From contig JBHHXR010000089.1 in the NCBI GenBank assembly GCA_046757205.1, positions 1-12,711 on the forward strand: DNA of 12,711 nt, read 5' to 3'. The stretch is from JBHHXR01 sp046757205 (GTDB taxonomy: Bacteria; Pseudomonadota; Alphaproteobacteria; Rhodobacterales; Rhodobacteraceae). The translations under genes were made by a program, and so were the position numbers. Under the pieces are notes generated by a model that was not told the DNA's origin, searched no databases, and was given only the letters and a program-made list of their open reading frames with translations. Position 1 is the stretch's first letter. The number at the start of each line of letters is the position of its first letter. Positions 1 through 6,990 of the stretch are shown here, one piece after another.

Positions 1-462
1 CCACGGGTTGGAGGCCTCGTCGATGACGGCCAGAAGCTTGGTATTGATCGCATCGCGGTTCGACAGCGACTCGTCGAGGTCCATCGCGCCGATCACCGCG
101 CGGATGTTGGTCTGGCTCAGGTTGGACAGCGCGCGCTCAAGGTTACGCACTTCGTAAGCCGCCTGCGCGGCGTCTACCACCTGGTAGAAAGCCACGGCAT
201 CGGCGACCACAATGGCGTTGTCGCGTGTGATCACCTCCTGTTGCTCGATGTCCAGAACGGTTTCCATCATGTTGATGCGGGAACCGACCTTGTCCATCAG
301 CGGGATCAGGAACCGCAACCCGGGTTTGAGCGTTCTGGTGTAACGGCCGAACCGCTCGACGGTCCATTCCTCCCCTTGCGGGACGGACTTGACCATCATG
401 AAGATCATGACGACGGCGAACGCCAGAATGGCAAGTGCCGGGGCGCCGAATTGTTCGAACAT
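1..462 (-). CDS. SPFH/band-7 membrane protein (stomatin/QmcA-like), 5' part only
   Basis: The reading frame is open from an ATG at 462 to the window edge, giving the first 154 residues of a protein that in this family is usually about 300-340 residues. Residues 6-24 form an N-terminal membrane anchor. The SPFH domain follows, with ERFGRY (36-41), LKPGLRFLIPL (45-55), QEVITRDNA (75-83) and the GAMDLDESLSNRD stretch (125-137) typical of the stomatin/paraslipin branch. The start is supported by GAGG (complement of 469-472) six bases upstream and by the membrane anchor directly after Met1. Family members oligomerise on the inner membrane, scaffold membrane microdomains and often act with FtsH/HflKC-like proteases or an NfeD partner. 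An nfeD gene, if present, would lie beyond the left edge. It is divergent from the ExbB-like gene, 175 bases away. The family call is firm; the exact subfamily is inferred. Confidence 0.9.
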   Translation of the reverse strand, partial: MFEQFGAPALAILAFAVVMIFMMVKSVPQGEEWTVERFGRYTRTLKPGLRFLIPLMDKVGSRINMMETVLDIEQQEVITRDNAIVVADAVAFYQVVDAAQAAYEVRNLERALSNLSQTNIRAVIGAMDLDESLSNRDAINTKLLAVIDEASNPW

Positions 463-489
463 GGGGAACCTCGTTGTCTGTTTTTTCAG

Positions 490-495
490 ATTATG
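490..495 (-). promoter_or_regulatory. Possible -10 box for the SPFH gene
   Basis: On the minus strand this reads CATAAT, matching five of six bases of the sigma-70 -10 consensus, 27 bases before the ATG at 462. No good -35 hexamer is visible at 16-18 bases upstream, so this is weak evidence. Confidence 0.25.
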
Positions 496-536
496 CCGGA
501 ACCGGGCGGCGCCTGCATTACGAAAGCTAATAGGAA

Positions 537-564
537 CTTACATTTAAGCCATGGGCGATATAGG
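537..564 (+). promoter_or_regulatory. Candidate sigma-70 promoter for the ExbB-like/OmpA-like pair
   Basis: CTTACA (537-542) and TATAGG (559-564) are separated by 16 bases; each matches four of six consensus positions. The region is locally AT-richer than its surroundings. If it is used, transcription would begin near 571, downstream of the ATG at 551, which supports the later start at 638. This comes from visual matching only. Confidence 0.3.
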
Positions 565-624
565 CTTGCCACAGTGGCTGCAGTGCTGGAAAAGTACGGC
601 GAATTCAAGAAAAGCACACCAATG

Positions 625-630
625 GGCAGG
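625..630 (+). promoter_or_regulatory. Ribosome binding site deciding the ExbB-like start
   Basis: GGCAGG lies seven bases before the ATG at 638. The earlier in-frame ATG at 551 has no purine-rich site before it. This favours 638 as the true start. Confidence 0.5.
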
Positions 631-637
631 TCAGCGG

Positions 638-1954
638 ATGCGCCTTGAGCAAACTCACGAGCCGGAATTCTCGCAACCGATCCGGCAGATCGCGCTGATG
701 CTGTTCGTGCTGCTGATGGCCGGTGTCGGGAGTTTTGTCGCCTACCCGTCGGTCTCGCCGATCTTTCTTGCCTCGCCCTACCTGAACGGCATCATCCTGG
801 TCGTATTCGCCTTCGGCGTCGGCGCCTGCTTCCGGCAGGTCTTCACGCTGATATCCTCGGTAAGCTGGATCGAGGGGTTCGCGCTCGACCGGCCCGGCCA
901 CGAATTCATCAGGTCGCCGCGGCTGCTTGCCTCGCTGGCCGCGTTGCTGCGCGAGACGCGGGCGCGGCGCGCGCTTACCTCGACGTCGTCGCGCTCGATT
1001 CTCGATTCCGTCGCGACACGGCTCGACGAAGCGAGAGACATAACTCGGTATATCGTTAACCTGCTGATTTTCCTTGGACTTCTCGGAACCTTCTATGGTC
1101 TTGCGACGACGGTGCCGGCGGTCGTGGATACCATAAGGTCGCTGGAGCCCAAGGAAGGCCAGACGGCAATCGAGAGCTTCGAAAACCTGATGACGGGCCT
1201 CGAGAGGCAGCTTGGCGGCATGGGTACGGCATTTTCGTCTTCGCTTCTGGGCCTCGCCGGTTCGCTTGTCGTCGGGCTGCTGGAGCTGTTCGCGGGGCAC
1301 GGGCAGAACCGGTTCTACCGCGAGCTTGAGGAATGGCTGTCCTCGATCACGCAGATCGGATTGGCGTCGCGCGATGGCGAGGAAGGCGCGTCTTCCACCT
1401 CGGGCCTGTCGGAACTGATGGAGCAGAGCACCGTCCGGCTGGAAACGCTGAGCGATCTTTTCGCCCGGTCCGAAGAGGACCGCCTGAAAAACGATCACCG
1501 TCTGGAGGCCCTGTCGGAATCCGTCAACAGCCTGGTCGGACAGCTTGCAGCGCAGCTGCAGACCGAGCCGGCCGCCGCCGATCAGGAAATCCTGCAAAGA
1601 ATCGTTGACGCGCAGGAGCAGATTGCCGCAGGCAACCGCCAGCTTGTCGAGGCGCAAGGGCGCGTCGTCGCCGAGCAGGAACGCGGCCTGAACGCGCAGG
1701 CGCAAAATGCCGCCGCGCAGGAACGGCTGATCGAGGTGCAGGAACGGATGGCGCAGCTTCTGCAGGAAAACCTCGAAGAGGGCGGCGGCCTCGATTCAGA
1801 GGCGCGCATGCGGCTGCGGAACATCGATGTCCAGCTTCTCAGGATACTCGAGGAAATGGCGGCGGGACGCCAGGATACCATGGCGGAGCTTCGCCAGGAC
1901 CTCGCGGCATTGGTACAGAGCATCCGCGACGTCGCGATGCGCCAGGGAAGATAA
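638..1954 (+). CDS. ExbB/MotA/TolQ-family proton-channel protein with C-terminal coiled coil
   Basis: The protein has 438 residues from the ATG at 638; an in-frame ATG at 551 would add 29 residues of non-conserved character without a ribosome site. Four hydrophobic segments are visible at about 16-36, 47-68, 138-160 and 199-219. The last two, with LLGTFYGLATTVPAV (148-162) and the Gly/Ser-rich GTAFSSSLLGLAGSL (196-210), are the MotA/TolQ/ExbB channel core. From about residue 258 to the end the protein is a Gln/Glu/Ala-rich coiled coil, predicted cytoplasmic, about 180 residues long; TolQ and ExbB themselves lack such a tail. Three bases separate it from the OmpA-like gene, so the two are surely co-transcribed and probably form one ion-driven complex. 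Flagellar MotA, TolQ and true ExbB are less likely because of the long tail and the absence of flagellar, tolR, pal or tonB neighbours. What it powers is unknown. Confidence 0.85.
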   Translation: MRLEQTHEPEFSQPIRQIALMLFVLLMAGVGSFVAYPSVSPIFLASPYLNGIILVVFAFGVGACFRQVFTLISSVSWIEGFALDRPGHEFIRSPRLLASLAALLRETRARRALTSTSSRSILDSVATRLDEARDITRYIVNLLIFLGLLGTFYGLATTVPAVVDTIRSLEPKEGQTAIESFENLMTGLERQLGGMGTAFSSSLLGLAGSLVVGLLELFAGHGQNRFYRELEEWLSSITQIGLASRDGEEGASSTSGLSELMEQSTVRLETLSDLFARSEEDRLKNDHRLEALSESVNSLVGQLAAQLQTEPAAADQEILQRIVDAQEQIAAGNRQLVEAQGRVVAEQERGLNAQAQNAAAQERLIEVQERMAQLLQENLEEGGGLDSEARMRLRNIDVQLLRILEEMAAGRQDTMAELRQDLAALVQSIRDVAMRQGR

Positions 1955-1957
1955 CCG

Positions 1958-4399
1958 ATGGCTCTGATCCGCCGCGGCGGCAGCCGATTTCAGAACAACA
2001 TCTGGCCGGGATTCGTCGACGCGATGACGGCGCTGCTGCTGATTCTCATGTTCGTGCTGTCGATCTTCATGGTCATCCAATTCGTGCTGCGCGAGACCAT
2101 CACCGGCAAGGACAAGGAACTGAGCGATCTCGCCGGTCAGGTTGCGAGCCTCGCGGAGGCGCTCGGGCTGGAACAGCAGCGCAGCGACAAGCTGGAGACC
2201 GAAGTCGGCTTTCTCGGGGAGGAACTCGACCGCGCGGAAGTCACCGCGCAGGCGCGCGAGGCGATCATCGCGAGCCTGACCAGCGAGAAACAGGCCGCCG
2301 CCGCCAGGATCGCCAGTTTCGAAGAGCAGGTGGCGAGCCTGATAGCGCAGAACACCGACCTGCAATCGCGCAACGCCTCGCTGACGTCGTCGCTGAGCGA
2401 GACGCAGGCCAATCTGGATGAGCAGTCCGGCAAGCTGTCGGCGGCTGTCGCCCGGATAGACGATCTCGAGGCCGCCAACGCAACGGTGATCTCGCAGAAG
2501 GAAGCGCTGCAACTGGCGCTGGCGCAGGCGCGCGACGAAATAGACGCCTCGGCGGAAGCGGCCCGGCTGGCGGCGGCGAAACGCGAGGCGCTCGAAGCCC
2601 TGATCGCCGATCTGCGTTCCAGAAGCGCTTCGGATCAGGAATCCCTGAAATCCGTGCGCGCCGAACTGAATACGGCGCAAGCCAAGCTGACGGAGGCCGA
2701 AAAGACGCGGCTTGCCGAAGCCGCGGCGGCGGAGGAACTGCGCAGAAGACTCAAGGATTCCTCGGCGGAGCTGACCGCCATGACGCTGAAGCTGGAGGCG
2801 GAGCGCAAGAAGGCAGAGGATACGCTGACACTGCTGTCGGCCGCCCAGGCCGCGCAACGCGACCTCAAGGCCGCCAAGGATGACCTGCTCGCCCAGCTTG
2901 CACTGGCCGTCAGCGCGCGCGAGGCCATCGCCAAGGCCAACGCCGAGTTGCAGAAACGGCTGGCGGCGGAACAGACGGCGGCGGAAGAGGTAACCGCCTC
3001 GAAGGAGGAGGCGTTGGCGCGTCTCGCCGCGGCGCTCGCCGCGAAAAAGGAAGCGGAGGCGGCGAAACTGGCGCTGGAAGCGGAATTGTCGGCCGGCAGG
3101 GAAAACCAGGCGGCGCTGACGGCGTCGCGCGACGAGGCGCTGGCCAGGCTCGCGGCGGCGATGGCGGATGCAGAGGCGGCAAAATCGGCCAGGGCCGATA
3201 TCGGCGAAAAACTGAAAGAGGAGACCAGAACGAAGCAGGAAATTGCCGCTGACCGCGACGCGGCGCTGCAGAAGCTGGCGCTGGCGCTGGCGGCGGCCGA
3301 GGCGGCGGAGGATGCCAGGGCCAAACTGAGCAGCCAGCTCGAAGACGAAAGGAAAAGCCGCGCCGCCACCGAAGCCGAGCGCGATGCCGCGTTGCGGAAA
3401 CTGGCGCTCGCCCTCGCCGATGCAAAGGACGCCAGGTCCGCCGAGGCCAGGCTCAGCGAGCGTCTCGAGGAAGAGAAGAAGAGCCAGGCCGAGATAGAGG
3501 CGGCGCGCGACGAGGCCCTTCGGAAACTGGCGCTGGCGCTGTCCGAGAACAAGGATCTGGTCTCTCGGAGCGAGCGGAGCGTTTCCGAGGCAGACCGGCA
3601 GAAGGCATTGCTGGCGCAGGCCAACGACTTGCTGGCGCGGGAGAAGGATATTTCGGCGGAAAGCAAGCGGCAGATCGCGCTTCTCAACCAGCAGACCGCT
3701 TCGCTGCGCGCCCAGTTGCAGAACCTGCAGGCCATCCTCGACGAATCGGCGGCCCGCGACGCGGCGGCGAAGGTGCAGATCGACAGCCTGGGCTCCAACC
3801 TCAACGCGGCGCTGGCGCGGGTCGCCGAAGAACAGCGCAAGGTTGCCGAGGAACAGCGCAAGCTCGCCGAGGAACAGCGCAAGCGCGCCGAACTGGAAGA
3901 GCGCGAACGCAAACGCCTGCAGGAGGAGGCGCAGGACCTGCGCAAGTTCCGCTCAGAATTCTTCGGCAGGCTGCGCGACATCCTCGCCAGCCGCGAAGGC
4001 GTGAAGATCGTCGGCGACCGGTTTGTGTTCTCCTCCGAGGTGCTGTTCGAGCCCGGCTCCGCCGTACTCGGCGCGGAGGGCCGAAGGCAATTGGCGCAGA
4101 TAGCGGGGGTCATCCGCGAAATCGGCAACGAGATCCCCGAAGGCATCGACTGGGTCCTGCGCGTTGACGGGCACACCGACAAGACGCCGATCGGCGGCGG
4201 TGGCGAGTACAGGGACAACTGGGAGCTGAGCCAGGCGCGGGCGCTTTCGGTGGTGAAATACCTGATCGATTTTCAGGGCATTCCGGCCGACCGGCTGGCC
4301 GCCACCGGCTTTGGCGAATTCCAGCCGGTGGATACCGGCGACTCGCCCGAGGCACTGGCGAAGAACCGGCGGATCGAGCTGAAGCTGACGGAAAAGTAG
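1958..4399 (+). CDS. Giant MotB/OmpA-like peptidoglycan-binding protein with repeat-built coiled coil
   Basis: The protein has 813 residues. A short basic N-terminus leads into one membrane helix (about 19-44) carrying Asp21 in PGFVDAMTALLLIL, the place of the proton-binding Asp of MotB. Residues 45-665 are almost purely coiled coil: there is no proline from 18 to 698, and no Cys, Trp or Tyr in that stretch. This part contains six 42-residue repeats (306-557) and three heptad copies ending in AEEQRK (622-642). Residues about 685-813 are an OmpA-like domain with VDGHTDKTP (736-744), LSQARA (757-762) and NRRIEL (803-808); Asp741 and Arg761 sit where OmpA binds diaminopimelate. AGGGAAG upstream of 1958 is the likely ribosome site. 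Inferred role: the wall-anchored partner of the upstream channel protein. Related annotated alphaproteobacterial proteins, as I recall them, are about half this length or less, so the coiled coil seems greatly expanded. Confidence 0.85.
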   Translation: MALIRRGGSRFQNNIWPGFVDAMTALLLILMFVLSIFMVIQFVLRETITGKDKELSDLAGQVASLAEALGLEQQRSDKLETEVGFLGEELDRAEVTAQAREAIIASLTSEKQAAAARIASFEEQVASLIAQNTDLQSRNASLTSSLSETQANLDEQSGKLSAAVARIDDLEAANATVISQKEALQLALAQARDEIDASAEAARLAAAKREALEALIADLRSRSASDQESLKSVRAELNTAQAKLTEAEKTRLAEAAAAEELRRRLKDSSAELTAMTLKLEAERKKAEDTLTLLSAAQAAQRDLKAAKDDLLAQLALAVSAREAIAKANAELQKRLAAEQTAAEEVTASKEEALARLAAALAAKKEAEAAKLALEAELSAGRENQAALTASRDEALARLAAAMADAEAAKSARADIGEKLKEETRTKQEIAADRDAALQKLALALAAAEAAEDARAKLSSQLEDERKSRAATEAERDAALRKLALALADAKDARSAEARLSERLEEEKKSQAEIEAARDEALRKLALALSENKDLVSRSERSVSEADRQKALLAQANDLLAREKDISAESKRQIALLNQQTASLRAQLQNLQAILDESAARDAAAKVQIDSLGSNLNAALARVAEEQRKVAEEQRKLAEEQRKRAELEERERKRLQEEAQDLRKFRSEFFGRLRDILASREGVKIVGDRFVFSSEVLFEPGSAVLGAEGRRQLAQIAGVIREIGNEIPEGIDWVLRVDGHTDKTPIGGGGEYRDNWELSQARALSVVKYLIDFQGIPADRLAATGFGEFQPVDTGDSPEALAKNRRIELKLTEK
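2873..3628 (+). repeat. Six in-frame 126-bp repeats (42 residues each)
   Basis: Units begin at 2873, 2999, 3125, 3251, 3377 and 3503, encoding residues 306-347, 348-389, 390-431, 432-473, 474-515 and 516-557. Each opens with a version of xRDEALRKLALALA; units 2-5 then continue as an acidic/basic heptad stretch, often with an E-x-E-R/K-K run near position 32. The spacing is exactly 42 residues throughout, i.e. six heptads, so the coiled-coil phase is kept. Units 3-5 are the most alike; units 1 and 6 are degenerate, especially in their second halves. Confidence 0.85.
3821..3883 (+). repeat. Three tandem 21-bp repeats encoding a heptad
   Basis: Three consecutive 21-base units encode VAEEQRK, VAEEQRK and LAEEQRK (residues 622-642). 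They differ only at the first codon and at a few third positions. A fourth degenerate unit beginning RAELEER follows. This is a recent-looking microduplication inside the coiled coil. Confidence 0.9.
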
Positions 4400-4455
4400 C
4401 GCCTCCGGATTTCGCCGGGAAACCCGCTCGGGCCGCGACACGCGTGAGAGCGAAA

Positions 4456-4477
4456 GGAGCCGGGAGAACCCGGCCCC
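4456..4477. terminator. Hairpin in the convergent gap, likely the clpA terminator
   Basis: GCCGGG-AGAA-CCCGGC (4459-4474) forms a perfect six-base stem with a four-base loop, extendable by two G-C pairs past one A-C mismatch. Read on the minus strand, it is followed by TCCTTTCGCTCT, a moderately T-rich tail, so it best fits termination of clpA. On the plus strand the tail is poorer (GTTCTA), but the hairpin may also stop transcription from the OmpA-like gene. It starts four bases beyond the clpA stop codon. Confidence 0.5.
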
Positions 4478-4480
4478 GTT

Positions 4481-6802
4481 CTAATCCGCCGTCAGAAGCG
4501 GCGGTTTCTTCGACGTGATGCGCGGTCGCCGCGGCTGTTCGATCTTCAGATCGAGCGCGCCGCGCTTGACGCCGACACGCACGACGCCGCCTTTGGCCAG
4601 CTTGCCGAACAGCAGTTCCTCGGCCAGCGGTTTCTTGATGTTTTCCTGGATGGTACGGGCCAGCGGCCTGGCGCCCATCCGGTCGTCATAGCCCTTGTCG
4701 GCCAGCCATTCCGCCGCTTCGGGGCTGAGTTCGATCGAGACGTTGCGGTCCAGCAACTGCGCTTCCAGTTGCAGGACGAATTTCTCGACCACCCGAAGGA
4801 TGACCTTGGGCGAAAGCGCGCTGAAACTGATCACCGCGTCCAGACGGTTGCGGAACTCAGGGCTGAACATCTTCTCGATGGCGGCGAGGTCCTCGCCCTC
4901 CGGACGGTCGCGGCCGAAGCCGATCGCCGTTTTCGCCTGTTCGGCGGCGCCGGCGTTCGACGTCATGATCAGGATCACGTTGCGGAAATCCACCTGGCGG
5001 CCGTTGTGGTCGGTCAGCTTGCCGTGGTCCATCACCTGCAACAGGATGTTGAACACGTCCGGATGCGCCTTTTCGATCTCGTCGAGCAGCAGCACGCAAT
5101 GCGGGTGCTGGTCGACGCCGTCGGTCAGAAGGCCGCCCTGATCGAATCCGACATAACCCGGGGGTGCGCCGATCAGCCGCGAAACCGCGTGTTTCTCCAT
5201 GTACTCCGACATGTCGAAACGCAGAAGTTCGACGCCCATCGTGTCGGCAAGCTGCCTGGCGACCTCGGTCTTGCCGACGCCGGTCGGCCCGGCGAACAGG
5301 TAATTGCCGATCGGTTTTTCCGGTTCCCGCAGTCCGGCGCGCGACAGCTTGATCGCCGATGCCAGCGCCTCGATCGCCTCGTCCTGGCCGAACACGACCC
5401 GTTTCAGCGATTTCTCCAGATCCTTCAGCACGATCGAATCGTCTTTCGAGACGCTCTTCGGCGGGATGCGGGCGATCTTGGCGACCACGGCCTCTATCTC
5501 TTTCGGTCCGATGGTCTTGCGGCGTTTTGATTCGGCCACCAGCATCTGTGCTGCGCCGGCCTCGTCGATCACGTCGATGGCCTTGTCCGGCAGCTTTCGG
5601 TCGTGGATGTAGCGCGCCGACAGATCGACCGCCGACTTGATCGCGTCGTTGGTGTAGCGGATCAGGTGATGCTCCTCGAAATAGGGTTTCAGCCCCATCA
5701 GGATCTTGATCGTGTCATCGACCGACGGTTCGTTGATATCGATCTTCTGGAACCGGCGCGAGAGCGCGCGGTCCTTTTCGAAATGCTGGCGGTATTCCTT
5801 GTAGGTCGTGGAACCCATGCAGCGCAGCTTGCCGCCCTGCAATGCCGGTTTCAGAAGGTTCGACGCGTCCATCGCGCCACCGGATGTCGCGCCGGCGCCG
5901 ATGACGGTGTGAATCTCGTCGATGAACAGCACGGCGTCGGGGTGGTTCTCCAGCTCTTTCATCACCGCCTTGAGCCGTTCCTCGAAATCGCCGCGGTAAC
6001 GCGTGCCGGCCAGAAGCGCGCCCATGTCGAGCGAGAAAATCGTGGTGTGTTCCAGAACGCTCGGCGTTTCGCCGTCGACGATCTTGCGCGCCAGTCCCTC
6101 GGCGATGGCGGTCTTGCCGACGCCGGGGTCGCCGACCAGAACCGGATTGTTCTTGCGCCGCCGGCACAACACCTGGATGCAGCGCTCGACCTCGTGTTCG
6201 CGGCCGATCAGCGGATCGACATCGCCGATCCGCGCCTTGGCGTTCAAATCGACGCAGTATTTCTGCAGCGCGCTGTCCTCGCCGCCCTTTTCGCCGTCGC
6301 CTTCCCTTGCGTCCTGCACGTTTTCGGTGCCGGTCACCGGCTTCGACTCGCCGTAGCTCGGATCCTTGGCGACGCCGTGCGAGATGTAGTTGACGGCGTC
6401 GTATCGCGTCATGTCCTGCTCCTGCAGGAAATAGGCGGCGTGGCTTTCGCGCTCCGCGAACATGGCGACGAGAACGTTGGCGCCGGTGACTTCCGAGCGG
6501 CCTGAACTCTGGACATGGATGGCGGCGCGCTGGATCACGCGCTGGAAACTGGTGGTCGGCGCGGCCTCTGAGCCGTCGATGTCGGAGATCAGCGACTGCA
6601 GGTCCTCGTCGATGAATTTCGTCAGTGCGCCGCGCAACTGCTCCAGGTCCACGCCGCAGGCCGTCATCACACGAGCCGCATCCGGCTCGTCGATCAGGGC
6701 GAGAAGGAGATGTTCAAGCGTTGCCAGCTCGTGGTGCCGTTCATTGGCATGGCCGAGCGCCGCGTGAATGGCCGTTTCCAGCGTGTTTGAAAAAGATGGC
6801 AT
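4481..6802 (-). CDS. clpA: ATP-dependent Clp protease ATP-binding subunit ClpA
   Basis: ClpA is a cytoplasmic AAA+ hexamer that unfolds proteins and threads them into the ClpP chamber. The protein has 773 residues. The N-domain is about 1-140, followed by a hydrophilic linker (about 141-180). The first ATPase module has Walker A GDPGVGKT (224-231) and Walker B VLFIDEIH (291-298). The second has GPTGVGKT (505-512) and LLLDEIEKAH (571-580). The IGF tripeptide (627-629) that docks onto ClpP is present, and there is no ClpB/ClpC-type middle domain after the first module; together these identify ClpA. The ATG at 6802 follows AAAGG (complement of 6809-6813) by six bases. The C-terminus has a basic tail rich in Pro, Arg and Lys (about 757-768). 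Its usual adaptor gene clpS, often just upstream in this group, is not in the 188-base gap before it nor elsewhere in the window. Confidence 0.97.
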   Translation of the reverse strand: MPSFSNTLETAIHAALGHANERHHELATLEHLLLALIDEPDAARVMTACGVDLEQLRGALTKFIDEDLQSLISDIDGSEAAPTTSFQRVIQRAAIHVQSSGRSEVTGANVLVAMFAERESHAAYFLQEQDMTRYDAVNYISHGVAKDPSYGESKPVTGTENVQDAREGDGEKGGEDSALQKYCVDLNAKARIGDVDPLIGREHEVERCIQVLCRRRKNNPVLVGDPGVGKTAIAEGLARKIVDGETPSVLEHTTIFSLDMGALLAGTRYRGDFEERLKAVMKELENHPDAVLFIDEIHTVIGAGATSGGAMDASNLLKPALQGGKLRCMGSTTYKEYRQHFEKDRALSRRFQKIDINEPSVDDTIKILMGLKPYFEEHHLIRYTNDAIKSAVDLSARYIHDRKLPDKAIDVIDEAGAAQMLVAESKRRKTIGPKEIEAVVAKIARIPPKSVSKDDSIVLKDLEKSLKRVVFGQDEAIEALASAIKLSRAGLREPEKPIGNYLFAGPTGVGKTEVARQLADTMGVELLRFDMSEYMEKHAVSRLIGAPPGYVGFDQGGLLTDGVDQHPHCVLLLDEIEKAHPDVFNILLQVMDHGKLTDHNGRQVDFRNVILIMTSNAGAAEQAKTAIGFGRDRPEGEDLAAIEKMFSPEFRNRLDAVISFSALSPKVILRVVEKFVLQLEAQLLDRNVSIELSPEAAEWLADKGYDDRMGARPLARTIQENIKKPLAEELLFGKLAKGGVVRVGVKRGALDLKIEQPRRPRITSKKPPLLTAD

Positions 6803-6990
6803 GACGCGCCTTTCGTTTTACACCGTCCCCTGGGCAAGCTTCGCCATGGGTACGACAAAGAGGTTACACCAGAATTTCGACTTTCATGTGTCTTGTTCAA
6901 GTCCAATCACACTAAATTCGACCCGGGATGCAACGCAGACACGCCCATTTGAGAATCCGAAACATAGTCTCGCCTCTTTCCGGCCATGCG
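6803..6990. other. Intergenic gap between gloB and clpA
   Basis: This 188-base gap is locally AT-richer around 6860-6925 and presumably holds the clpA promoter, read on the minus strand. I looked for a heat-shock type promoter: a CTTGAA is present (minus strand, near 6893-6898), but no convincing -10 partner lies at the expected distance. No clpS-like frame and no clear terminator for gloB are visible. Confidence 0.5.

Noticed and set aside
551..637. Upstream ATG at 551 as start of the ExbB-like protein
   Set aside because: There is no ribosome site before it, the 29 extra residues are polar and unlike the family, and a candidate promoter -10 lies just downstream of it. The ATG at 638 has GGCAGG at good spacing.
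2873..3883. CRISPR-like or other non-coding tandem array
   Set aside because: The repeats are in frame, diverge at third codon positions and encode heptads; there are no unique spacers.
2635..4218. 527-codon open frame on the minus strand opposite the OmpA-like gene
   Set aside because: Its product is a low-complexity Ser/Ala/Arg sequence that merely mirrors the Ala/Glu/Arg codons of the coiled coil. The plus-strand protein has clear domains.
638..4399. Complete Zorya defence system
   Set aside because: Only ZorA/ZorB-like architecture is seen. No ZorC, ZorD or ZorE-type gene follows; the next gene is clpA on the opposite strand.
638..4399. Flagellar motAB or Tol-Pal genes
   Set aside because: There are no flagellar neighbours, no tolR, tolA, tolB or pal, and both proteins differ greatly in length from those families.
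5603..6505. 300-codon open frame on the plus strand inside clpA
   Set aside because: It is antisense to the conserved ATPase modules of ClpA and shows no recognisable motif; other long frames opposite clpA and gloB were dropped for the same reason.
6880..6900. Heat-shock (sigma-32) promoter for clpA
   Set aside because: A CTTGAA is present on the minus strand, but no CCTAT-like -10 lies at the required distance.
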